From NCBI GenBank assembly GCA_965368175.1, contig CBDULX010000077.1:1-13725 (forward strand): a stretch of 13,725 nt of DNA. The letters run 5' to 3'. The position numbers and the translations under genes were made by a program. Every line of letters starts with the position of its first letter. Positions within the stretch are counted from its first letter, which is position 1. This document shows positions 8,627 to 13,725 of this stretch, one piece after another. This DNA comes from CBDULX01 sp965368175 (GTDB lineage: Bacteria; Pseudomonadota; Gammaproteobacteria; SZUA-229). The notes below the pieces were generated by a model that made no database searches, was not told the DNA's origin, and saw nothing but the letters and a program-made list of their open reading frames with translations.

Positions 8627-9364
8627 ATGATTTTCAATTTATTTAAAGGCTTTGGCTACATTTTTAAAGGCCTGGGTATAATTAAAAAACCCGGCATACG
8701 ACGCTTTGTAATTATACCTTTGACCATCAACATCATCTTATTCAGTGTTGCCACTTATTTGCTGTTTAGTGTATTCGGTAACTGGATGAATTCCCTGCTT
8801 AACAGTTTCCCCGACTGGATGGACTGGCTTAGCTGGTTACTCTGGCCACTATTTGCCCTGATGATTTTTTTTACCGTGTTTTACACTTTTACCTTCGTCG
8901 CCAATATCATAGCCGCGCCCTTTAACAGCATACTGGCCGACAAAACAGAAGCTATGATCAAAGGTCAGTTGTTATCGGACACCCCATCCTTCCCGGTCTG
9001 GCAAACCGTCAGGAAAACCATGTCATCGGAAATTGCCAAACTGTTCTACATATTCAAGTGGTCAATCATTATCGTAATAATTTCATTCATCCCGGTCATC
9101 AACCTGATCGCTCCGGTTCTTTGGCTGATATTCGGTGCCTGGATGCTGGCCATGGAATACATGGATTATCCGATGAGCAATCACGGCCATTATTTTAAAG
9201 AAATAAACAAACAGGTGGCCGCGGATAAATCGTTATCACTGGGATTTGGTTTTGGAGTTTTTATTTTTACCAGCATCCCCCTGCTCAACTTCCTGGCCAT
9301 GCCAGCAGCCGTCACCGGTGCTACTGCACTCTGGGTAAGACGCGAGAGCCAGATTCATGGATGA
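8627..9364 (+). CDS. cysZ: Sulfate transporter CysZ
   Basis: CysZ is an inner-membrane sulfate-uptake protein of the CysZ/EI24 family that feeds cysteine synthesis. The 245-aa product (E. coli CysZ is 253 aa) contains the family landmarks PGIRRFVIIPLTIN, an Asp-Trp-rich segment followed by LSWLLWPL, IAAPFNSILA, PVLWLIFGAWMLAMEYMDYPM, and the C-terminal IPLLNFLAMPAAVTGATALWV. Hydrophobic segments lie at about residues 28-52, 68-98, 144-175 and 205-235. I choose the ATG at 8627 because AAAAAGG (8612-8618) is eight bases upstream and this start fits the family N-terminus. An ATG at 8597 would add ten residues and lacks a ribosome-binding site. The stop overlaps slyX by eight bases. The identification is strong; the transport role is taken from E. 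coli. Confidence 0.94.
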   Translation: MIFNLFKGFGYIFKGLGIIKKPGIRRFVIIPLTINIILFSVATYLLFSVFGNWMNSLLNSFPDWMDWLSWLLWPLFALMIFFTVFYTFTFVANIIAAPFNSILADKTEAMIKGQLLSDTPSFPVWQTVRKTMSSEIAKLFYIFKWSIIIVIISFIPVINLIAPVLWLIFGAWMLAMEYMDYPMSNHGHYFKEINKQVAADKSLSLGFGFGVFIFTSIPLLNFLAMPAAVTGATALWVRRESQIHG

Positions 9365-9560
9365 AAAAATCACTGATCTCGAAATACGCATCACCCACCA
9401 GGAACACCATATAGAAGAACTGGATAAGGTAATTGTTGAACAGCAAAAACTCATTGATCGTCTAAATGAACGTCTATTGTTCCTGGAAAAACGCATAAAA
9501 AACGTAACCGAAAACAACATCAAACAGCCGGAGGACGAAGCCCCTCCACCACATTACTAA
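9357..9560 (+). CDS. slyX: SlyX family protein
   Basis: This 67-aa protein matches the SlyX family, small cytoplasmic coiled-coil proteins of unknown biochemical function named from a locus beside slyD in E. coli. Residues 1-50 form a continuous amphipathic helix with heptad spacing (ITDLEIRITHQEHHIEELDK and onward). The tail ends in the diagnostic PPPHY preceded by acidic residues. Its ATG lies inside the last codons of cysZ (eight-base overlap), implying translational coupling with the transporter. An intrinsic terminator follows about 25 bases after the stop, so this is probably the last gene of the transcript. The family call is firm; a functional link with CysZ is not established. Confidence 0.92.
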   Translation: MDEKITDLEIRITHQEHHIEELDKVIVEQQKLIDRLNERLLFLEKRIKNVTENNIKQPEDEAPPPHY

Positions 9561-9585
9561 AATGTTATATTGTATAAACCCGGCT

Positions 9586-9606
9586 TAGCAGAGCGCTGCT
9601 ATTTTT
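9586..9606 (+). terminator. Rho-independent terminator after slyX
   Basis: A 6-bp stem TAGCAG/CTGCTA (9586-9591 with 9596-9601) encloses the four-base loop AGCG and is followed directly by five T (9602-9606). It lies 25 bases after the slyX stop and probably ends the plus-strand queF-kinase-cysZ-slyX series. Confidence 0.75.
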
Positions 9607-9654
9607 GTCTCGTCAGATAATCATTACCCATCAACTTTTTTAAGGCGTCATATT

Positions 9655-9897
9655 ATGAAAAATACAATTAAATTTGCAATTATGTGTTTGATACTAACAA
9701 CTATGACATATACATCACCTGCCTATGCTGACAAACAGCCACTGATGGAAATAGCATTAAATAATCTAGAACGGGCAGAAAAGTCTCTGGAAAAAGCAGC
9801 CTGGAATAAAGGCAGTCATAGAGCGAAGGCCCTGCATCATGTTCGAAAAGCTATCAAAGAAGTTAGAAAGGGAATGGAATTTGCCGATAATAAATGA
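9655..9897 (+). CDS. Small exported helical protein, function unknown
   Basis: I do not recognise a named family. The 80-aa product starts with a Sec signal peptide: two lysines, a hydrophobic core at about residues 6-20, and the signal-peptidase I site AYA before Asp26. The mature protein of about 55 aa is almost entirely helical and charged. One helix is EIALNNLERAEKSLEKAAW, then a turn at NKGSHR, then a second helix AKALHHVRKAIKEVRKGMEF, suggesting a two-helix hairpin in the periplasm. I recall similar small gammaproteobacterial proteins with an N-K-G-x-H-R turn, all uncharacterised. AAGG (9642-9645) lies nine bases before the ATG. The gene is more A+T-rich than its neighbours and stands alone between two terminator-like hairpins. 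Two stop codons follow in tandem (TGA TAG). Confidence 0.8.
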   Translation: MKNTIKFAIMCLILTTMTYTSPAYADKQPLMEIALNNLERAEKSLEKAAWNKGSHRAKALHHVRKAIKEVRKGMEFADNK

Positions 9898-9913
9898 TAG
9901 AGAATTAGTTCCA

Positions 9914-9934
9914 GAAAGCCCTTGCTTCCTTTTT
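9914..9934 (+). terminator. Possible weak terminator after the small exported protein
   Basis: GAAAGC-CCTT-GCTTCC forms a short stem with one mismatch, followed by five T (9930-9934). It lies 16 bases after the stop of the small exported protein gene. The stem is short, so termination is only plausible. Confidence 0.4.
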
Positions 9935-10051
9935 AATATAAACCTCTCATATTCATAATTTCATGAACACATAAAAACTTCAGTTATTAACATTAACTGT
10001 AGTATTCATTTCAGAGAAGGAGAATTCAGATTAATGCCATTGCGGCATTGA
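9935..10051. other. AT-rich spacer with strong ribosome-binding site but no gene
   Basis: No gene is supported here. The stretch is A+T-rich and contains a small hairpin (CAGTTA at 9981-9986 with TAACTG at 9994-9999). A strong Shine-Dalgarno-like AAGGAG at 10017-10022 is followed, after 11 bases, by ATG (10034) opening a frame of only five codons before TGA. A 6-bp hairpin (10033-10038 with 10044-10049) then leads into the inverted-repeat element. It may be the beginning of a gene lost to rearrangement. Confidence 0.35.
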
Positions 10052-10110
10052 GGTCAGAGTAAAAATTATTTAACTCCAAACATTATAGCCCACTAATTTT
10101 CACTCTGACC
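10052..10110. repeat. 59-bp inverted-repeat (MITE/REP-like) element
   Basis: Two 17-bp arms at 10052-10068 and 10094-10110 are reverse complements with one mismatch and begin/end with GGTCAGAGT/ACTCTGACC; a 25-base A+T-rich loop separates them. I recall the GGTCAGAGT terminus from many small dispersed elements linked to REP-type or IS200-like transposition in proteobacteria, but no transposase is present and no search was done. The element ends seven bases after the stop of the broken lipoprotein gene, where the long stem could also act as its transcript end. Confidence 0.6.
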
Positions 10111-10117
10111 AAAAGCA

Positions 10118-10324
10118 TCAATGACCCTTTTCGAATGTTTCTCTTTCAGCCTCATAATCACGATATGTTTTATCAGCCTGCTTCATACCGTCTTCATATT
10201 CAGATGAAGGCTGATTCTGACATTCAAGCTGATGACGAGCTTTCATACCCTCATACTAGCCAGCAGTAGTACAACCAGCTAACAGTACAACACAGATCCA
10301 TATGACTGGTTTGAAATAATCCAT
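10118..10324 (-). pseudogene. Small lipoprotein gene broken by an in-frame amber codon
   Basis: A 69-codon minus-strand frame reads through one internal TAG. It begins at ATG 10324, with AGGA eight bases upstream. It encodes a short lipoprotein signal with lipobox LAGC (Cys18), then TTAG, then TAG as codon 23 (10256-10258). It continues YEGMKARHQLECQNQPSSEY, then EDG and the helical MKQADKTYRDYEAERETF, ending in TGA at 10118. The part after the amber keeps a clear protein-like composition and resembles small gammaproteobacterial lipoproteins I recall, which carry a second cysteine shortly after the first; here Gly46 may stand in its place. As written, only a 22-residue peptide would be made. 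A sequencing error, recent nonsense mutation or suppression are all possible. Downstream it runs into the inverted-repeat element. Confidence 0.7.
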
Positions 10325-10411
10325 TACTTTTTTCCTAATAAAATTAACAAAATAATCGAACAATGCATTAATTCATGATATGTCGTACTGACCGATATAA
10401 AGGGATTTTAA

Positions 10412-10490
10412 ATGCCTTATCGTACGGGATTTAAGATCTCTCCCTTCGCTATCGCTACAGTCGAGATGACAGAATCGAGTTTATGGGACA
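10412..10490. repeat. Probable dispersed repeat fragment
   Basis: The stretch around 10433-10472, with phrases like GATCTCTCCCTTCGCTATCG and GTCGAGATGACAG, resembles a short repeat seen between genes in many unrelated bacterial genomes (often written with CTCGCTTCGCTCGAAATGACA). That is recollection only. A plus-strand frame through it has no gene-like features, and its later codons simply translate the neighbouring heptamer array. Ends are approximate. Confidence 0.4.
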
Positions 10491-10508
10491 GCAGTGTTAC
10501 AACTTTTA

Positions 10509-10550
10509 ACTTACGACTTACAACTTACAACTTACAACTTACAACTTACA
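10509..10550. repeat. Heptanucleotide tandem repeat (ACTTACA)n
   Basis: Six seven-base units run head to tail: ACTTACG followed by five perfect ACTTACA. Degenerate copies flank it on both sides (10497-10508 and 10551-10553). The array begins ten bases past the stop of the pentapeptide-repeat gene. Its seven-base period also means copy-number change would shift any reading frame through it, another reason not to call a gene here. Such arrays are typical of slipped-strand variation. Confidence 0.9.
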
Positions 10551-10559
10551 ACTATCTTT

Positions 10560-11297
10560 TCACCGACACTGCCCAACAGAACCCGAACGACAGCGCTGAT
10601 ACTGCACCCAGTTTGCGTCACTCAAGCTGGCATTTTCAAATATCGTTCCGTCAATGAGCGCTTCACGCAGTGAAGCTTTATCTAAAATTGCATCAGTAAA
10701 GTTGGCTTCCTGCAAATTGGCTTTATCAAATTTCGCTTTAATAAAGCTGGCTTTGATTAGTGACGCCGATTCCAGGTCGGCACCTTCGAAGATGGCCTTT
10801 TCTCCATCCGCTTCATCCAGTTTGGCGCCATAAAGTTTGGCCCGTTCGAAATTGGCTTCCGTTAGCACAGCCGATGTTAAATTGGCCTGATTTAATTTTG
10901 CTTCGTATAAATTTGCTTTAATTAAACGGGCATGGGAAAAGTTGGCCTGCTGAAATTTTGCACGACTAAGACTGGCTTCATTTAATTTGGTATAACTGAA
11001 ATCGGCGGCTATGGCATCCACACCTACCAGGCGAGCTTTTTTTAAGGTGGCCTGATTAAAATTAGCCTCCTGCAGGTTGGAAAAATTAAGATCGGCATCG
11101 TTCAGTCGTGCCTTGCTGAGATTAGCCCCCTGCAGATTGGCGCGGGTAAGTATGGCCCCACTCAAATCCATACCGGATAAATCCACCCCCTGCAAACTAC
11201 AGCGCGACCAGTTTACTTTGGGTGCGGGAGGATCATCACAGGCAGCCTGAACATTGATGGCAAGGCAAATCAGTAACGTTGTTATCGCTTTTCTCAT
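10560..11297 (-). CDS. Exported pentapeptide-repeat protein
   Basis: The 245-aa product has a signal peptide (MRKAITTLLICLAINVQA) with cleavage likely after Ala18 or Ala19, so it should act in the periplasm or beyond. From residue 35 to 230 every fifth residue is the inward-facing centre of an A(D/N)LXX-type repeat. That gives 40 repeats without an insertion; only Ala95 and Gly165 replace the usual Leu/Phe/Ile/Trp. Such repeats fold as a right-handed four-sided beta-helix, here about ten coils. Cysteines lie only outside the helix in the mature chain: Cys20 and Cys33 before it, Cys236 and Cys244 after it, suggesting a disulfide at each end. Family members are often structural or binding proteins; no catalytic site is visible. 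It is downstream of mnmC with a 62-base overlap. Its start is fixed by the signal peptide. The biological role is unknown. Confidence 0.88.
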   Translation of the reverse strand: MRKAITTLLICLAINVQAACDDPPAPKVNWSRCSLQGVDLSGMDLSGAILTRANLQGANLSKARLNDADLNFSNLQEANFNQATLKKARLVGVDAIAADFSYTKLNEASLSRAKFQQANFSHARLIKANLYEAKLNQANLTSAVLTEANFERAKLYGAKLDEADGEKAIFEGADLESASLIKASFIKAKFDKANLQEANFTDAILDKASLREALIDGTIFENASLSDANWVQYQRCRSGSVGQCR

Positions 11298-13239
11298 AAT
11301 GAAGGGTCTGGCCTTTTTTTAATGCTCGAATCATGAAACGAGACGGGTTTAAAGCATATGCCACGCGGTTTGAAACGGGCAATGGTTCCTTGTTCAACTC
11401 TGCAGCAATGATCTCAGCCGACAAAAAACTGGATGTTAAACCTCGTGCTCCGTGCCCGGTGTTTACATAGAGCCCGGATAAATACTGTGCATGGGGGTAT
11501 TGTGTCGCAGGCTTGCCTTTTTGTAAATCCGAGTAGTGCTTTGTATAAAAATCGATATTGGCCAGTGGCCCTATCATCGGCATACGATCGAGGGTCACAG
11601 CACGCACCGCCGCCCTGCCCTGCAATGTATGGGGTATTTCAAACAGCTCAGGCAGCCAGGACTTCAATGACTTTATATTCTCCTGATGCTCATCTTCTCG
11701 TAACTCGGTGGATATTTGCCCGGGTTTGAAGCTGGCACCAATCACATGCTGTCGATTCATTTCCGGCAGCAGATAACCTTCATAACAGATGGCCGTTTTC
11801 AGGCTGCGGCTGACTGCATTGGCAGCAAGATAACTTATCTGACCTCGTACCGGCTGCAGATTTAACCAGCGAGTCTGCTTGAACTGCTGAACGGAATGGG
11901 CATGACAGAGCACCAGTGCCTCGGTATCGCTGATGGTCTGTTTCGATGAATCCAGTGTCTGCCAACGACCATCGACATGCTCTATATCCGTCACTTCGCG
12001 GGCTTTATGCCAGTGGATATTTTCACGATACCGGGCCAGTAACTGATCACACAGATGCTTCGGATTCACCCAGCCGGCCATTGGAAAATAAAGTGCTTCG
12101 TCATCCAGATGGATGCCTGCCAGTGCTGTTGCCTGTGTCGCATCCACCCGTTGTGCATAATCCTCAGGCATATCCAGTGCCGCGATCTGTTTCTCGATGC
12201 GGCCACTGGATGGCAACTGTAATACACCACCGGGATACCACTGAAACTGATCATCTTCCTGTTTCAACCGGCTCAGGGCACGGATGGCGCTGAAATAAGC
12301 GCCACCATAAAACTCCGACTCGGCTGAATCCTCCAGGCTGATTCTTGGCATGACTACACCCAAAGGATTACCCGATGCTTCCTGAGCTACATCATCATGT
12401 TTATCGATGAGTTCAACCTGCCATCCCCTTTGTGCCAGCGCACAGGCTGTTGTGATCCCGGCGATACCCGCGCCAATAACTGCAACCCGTTTATGGCTGA
12501 TGGTGTGTTCTGCTAATTCAAACCAGGGCTGCTGACTGGGGATTTCAGGCATTGTGGTGAAGCGTCCACACAGCATCTCCCGCTTCTGGCCAAAACCTTC
12601 TACACGCTCAACTTTAAATCCAGCCTGCTCAAGCCCACGACGCACAAAGCCTGCGGCCGTAAAGGTACTGAATCGCGTACTTTCATGACTTAATCGGGCC
12701 ACCTGCTGGAATAGCGCTGGCGTCCACATTTCGGGATTTTTCGATGGCGCAAATCCATCCAGGTACCATACATCGACCTGGGCATTCATCTGGGCCAGTT
12801 GTTGGTCTGCCTCGCCATACATTAGACACAGCTTCACCCGGCCATCGAACAGAGACAGATCATGAAACCCGGGTAATGCCGGCGGGTATGCCGTAATTAC
12901 TTCATCCGTCAATTCAGCTAATTCGGGAAAGGCCGACAGGACCAGCGCCAGGTCCGATTTCGTTAAGGGGTATTTTTCAGCTGAGTAGTAAAACAGGCAG
13001 CTATTGGCTGATCGGGTTTGCAGCCAGTACTTTACAGTAAGTAGAAAATTGAGCCCGGTACCAAAACCGGTTTCGGCAATAACAAACTTTTGCCGATGCT
13101 GCCACAAATCCGGTAACTGATTTTGTCTCAGGAAGACATATTCGGATTCAGCCAGGCCTTCCGATCTGGAAAAATACACATCATCGAATTGTCGACTGAC
13201 CGGTTCGCCATTTTGCCAGTGAATATCGGCCTGTTTCAT
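11236..13239 (-). CDS. mnmC: Bifunctional tRNA modification enzyme MnmC
   Basis: MnmC completes 5-methylaminomethyl-2-thiouridine at the wobble position of certain tRNAs. Its FAD domain removes the carboxymethyl group, and its methyltransferase domain then methylates the amine with S-adenosylmethionine. In the 667-aa product (E. coli 668 aa) the N-terminal methyltransferase shows GFGTGLNF (residues 58-65), YLDGFAPSKNPEMW (159-172) and GFGQKREML (215-223). The FAD oxidoreductase begins with the dinucleotide-binding VAVIGAGIAG (252-261) and contains VRGQISYL and the late GHGARGLTSS. Both activities should be intact. The last 25 residues, after an A7 tract, are unlike family C-termini and overlap the pentapeptide-repeat gene in another frame. 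With one more A the protein would end after KKRPDPSL, in an ATGA overlap. The gene is divergent from the TfoX-like gene. Confidence 0.95.
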   Translation of the reverse strand: MKQADIHWQNGEPVSRQFDDVYFSRSEGLAESEYVFLRQNQLPDLWQHRQKFVIAETGFGTGLNFLLTVKYWLQTRSANSCLFYYSAEKYPLTKSDLALVLSAFPELAELTDEVITAYPPALPGFHDLSLFDGRVKLCLMYGEADQQLAQMNAQVDVWYLDGFAPSKNPEMWTPALFQQVARLSHESTRFSTFTAAGFVRRGLEQAGFKVERVEGFGQKREMLCGRFTTMPEIPSQQPWFELAEHTISHKRVAVIGAGIAGITTACALAQRGWQVELIDKHDDVAQEASGNPLGVVMPRISLEDSAESEFYGGAYFSAIRALSRLKQEDDQFQWYPGGVLQLPSSGRIEKQIAALDMPEDYAQRVDATQATALAGIHLDDEALYFPMAGWVNPKHLCDQLLARYRENIHWHKAREVTDIEHVDGRWQTLDSSKQTISDTEALVLCHAHSVQQFKQTRWLNLQPVRGQISYLAANAVSRSLKTAICYEGYLLPEMNRQHVIGASFKPGQISTELREDEHQENIKSLKSWLPELFEIPHTLQGRAAVRAVTLDRMPMIGPLANIDFYTKHYSDLQKGKPATQYPHAQYLSGLYVNTGHGARGLTSSFLSAEIIAAELNKEPLPVSNRVAYALNPSRFMIRALKKGQTLHYEKSDNNVTDLPCHQCSGCL

Positions 13240-13280
13240 AGATTAGGGGCACTCTGAGTTTCATTGCCAAAGAGTTAACA

Positions 13281-13288
13281 AGTATACT
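13281..13288. promoter_or_regulatory. Shared divergent -10 region of mnmC and the TfoX-like gene
   Basis: The palindrome AGTATACT supplies a TATACT -10 box on both strands. For mnmC (minus strand) a CCGACA hexamer lies 17 bases upstream (13309-13304), matching four of six -35 positions. For the plus strand TTCATT (13260-13265) is a weaker -35. A plus-strand start from here would leave a leader of about ten bases before ATG 13303, which also lacks a Shine-Dalgarno, so leaderless or short-leader translation is possible. The motifs are seen; function is inferred. Confidence 0.45.
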
Positions 13289-13302
13289 ACCCTGCAAACA
13301 TT

Positions 13303-13557
13303 ATGTCGGCGCAAACCATTTCACAGCTGAAAAACCTGGGCCCGAAAAGTGAACAATGGCTAAATGCCATTGGCGTGCATACTCGACAGGACCTGGAGCA
13401 GATAGGTTCAGTGGACTGTTATCGAATACTCAAGGCGCAGGGTTACCCGGTGAGCCTCAATCTGGTATATGCCATTGAAGCAGCCTTGCTGGATATACAC
13501 TGGACAAAACTGAGCAAGCAACAGAAACAGTCCCTGAAACAGGCCATAGAAGAATAA
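13303..13557 (+). CDS. Stand-alone TfoX C-terminal-domain protein
   Basis: The 84-aa product matches the C-terminal domain of TfoX (Sxy), a helical domain with a helix-hairpin-helix-like core. The landmarks are ISQLKNLGPKSEQWLNAIGV (about residues 6-25), DLEQIGSVDCYRILKAQGYPVSLNLVYAIE, and the ending HWTKLSKQQKQSL. Full TfoX proteins regulate natural competence and carry an additional N-terminal domain of about 100 aa, which is missing here. Stand-alone versions occur widely and have no established function, so competence regulation should not be assumed. The ATG at 13303 begins the domain directly; no Shine-Dalgarno is visible. The next gene starts five bases after its stop, suggesting co-transcription with the hpnC-like gene. 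Confidence 0.85.
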   Translation: MSAQTISQLKNLGPKSEQWLNAIGVHTRQDLEQIGSVDCYRILKAQGYPVSLNLVYAIEAALLDIHWTKLSKQQKQSLKQAIEE

Positions 13558-13562
13558 TAACA

Positions 13563-13725
13563 ATGAAAAAACTAAGCACTGCCGCAGCCTATAAATATTG
13601 TCTGCAAATTGCCAAAGGGCATTACGAAAACTTTCCAGTAGCTTCTATCCTGCTACCCAAACGCATGCGTCTGCCGATAGCGGCTATTTATGCCTTTGCC
13701 CGCACCGCCGATGACTGGGCTGATG
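13563..13725 (+). CDS. hpnC: Squalene/phytoene synthase family protein, HpnC-like (partial)
   Basis: Only the first 54 codons are present; the gene runs off the window. The N-terminus holds YCLQIAKGHYENFPVASILL followed by PKRMR and IYAFARTADDWAD. HYENFPVAS and the aspartate-rich ARTADDWAD (the diphosphate/magnesium-binding motif) are typical of HpnC. That enzyme acts with HpnD and HpnE to make squalene from farnesyl diphosphate, via presqualene diphosphate and hydroxysqualene, for hopanoids or other C30 lipids. The start ATG follows the TfoX-like gene by five bases with a weak GAAGAA ribosome-binding site inside that gene. If hpnD and hpnE follow to the right, the assignment would be confirmed. 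Confidence 0.85.
   Translation, partial: MKKLSTAAAYKYCLQIAKGHYENFPVASILLPKRMRLPIAAIYAFARTADDWAD

Noticed and set aside
10256..10258. Pyrrolysine or selenocysteine recoding at the lipoprotein amber codon
   Set aside because: The codon is TAG, not TGA, so selenocysteine is excluded; nothing in the window suggests pyrrolysine machinery, and a lipoprotein linker is not a known site for it.
10497..10555. CRISPR array or plasmid iterons
   Set aside because: The units are seven bases, directly abutting, without spacers; no cas, rep or origin features are nearby.
10412..10657. 81-codon plus-strand frame
   Set aside because: It is a translation of the repeat fragment and heptamer array running antisense into the pentapeptide gene; no ribosome-binding site or domain.
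10560..11297. Qnr-like quinolone-resistance protein
   Set aside because: The signal peptide and end cysteines point to export, whereas Qnr proteins are cytoplasmic DNA mimics; repeats alone do not support the call.
1..13725. Defence system, prophage, integron or biosynthetic cluster
   Set aside because: All intact genes except the two unknown exported proteins belong to housekeeping or metabolic families; there is no integrase, transposase, toxin-antitoxin pair, restriction enzyme or tRNA gene.

Overview
The window looks like a chromosomal segment of a free-living, mid-GC gammaproteobacterium outside the Enterobacterales. The main clue is the smc-zipA-ligA block. ZipA is restricted to Gammaproteobacteria, enteric bacteria use MukB rather than SMC, and the same three-gene order is known from Pseudomonas. 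A single-domain (type I) QueF, a CysZ-SlyX pair and an HpnC-type squalene-pathway gene fit the same placement. I cannot name a genus from sequence alone.

Layout, left to right. Positions 1-265 hold no gene but a dense series of short hairpins that looks like a dispersed intergenic repeat downstream of ligA. Positions 266-6702, minus strand, form the operon smc -> zipA -> ligA (chromosome organisation, Z-ring anchoring, NAD-dependent DNA ligation); smc and zipA overlap by one base. A compact divergent promoter region (about 6703-6859) built around an imperfect inverted repeat separates this from a plus-strand series: queF (queuosine precursor reduction), a short FGGY kinase resembling D-ribulose kinases of cyanobacteria and plants, cysZ (sulfate uptake) and slyX, ending in a clear intrinsic terminator at about 9586-9606. 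A small exported alpha-helical protein of unknown function follows at 9655.

Positions 9898-10559 are a patchwork with no intact gene: a 59-bp inverted-repeat element, a small lipoprotein gene on the minus strand broken by an in-frame amber codon, a stretch resembling a widespread dispersed repeat, and a heptanucleotide tandem array.

The right side holds a minus-strand pair: mnmC (bifunctional tRNA wobble-uridine modification enzyme) and a downstream gene for an exported pentapeptide-repeat protein with 40 uninterrupted repeats. The two genes overlap by 62 bases. An A7 tract near the mnmC end suggests this overlap arose from a one-base slip, because one more A would give a classic ATGA stop/start overlap. 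Divergent from mnmC are a stand-alone TfoX C-terminal-domain protein and the beginning of an hpnC-like gene, cut by the window edge.

Most of the window is housekeeping. I found no convincing new multi-gene system. The best second-look items are the broken lipoprotein gene, the mnmC/pentapeptide junction, the fully regular exported beta-helix protein and the cluster of repeats at 9900-10560.
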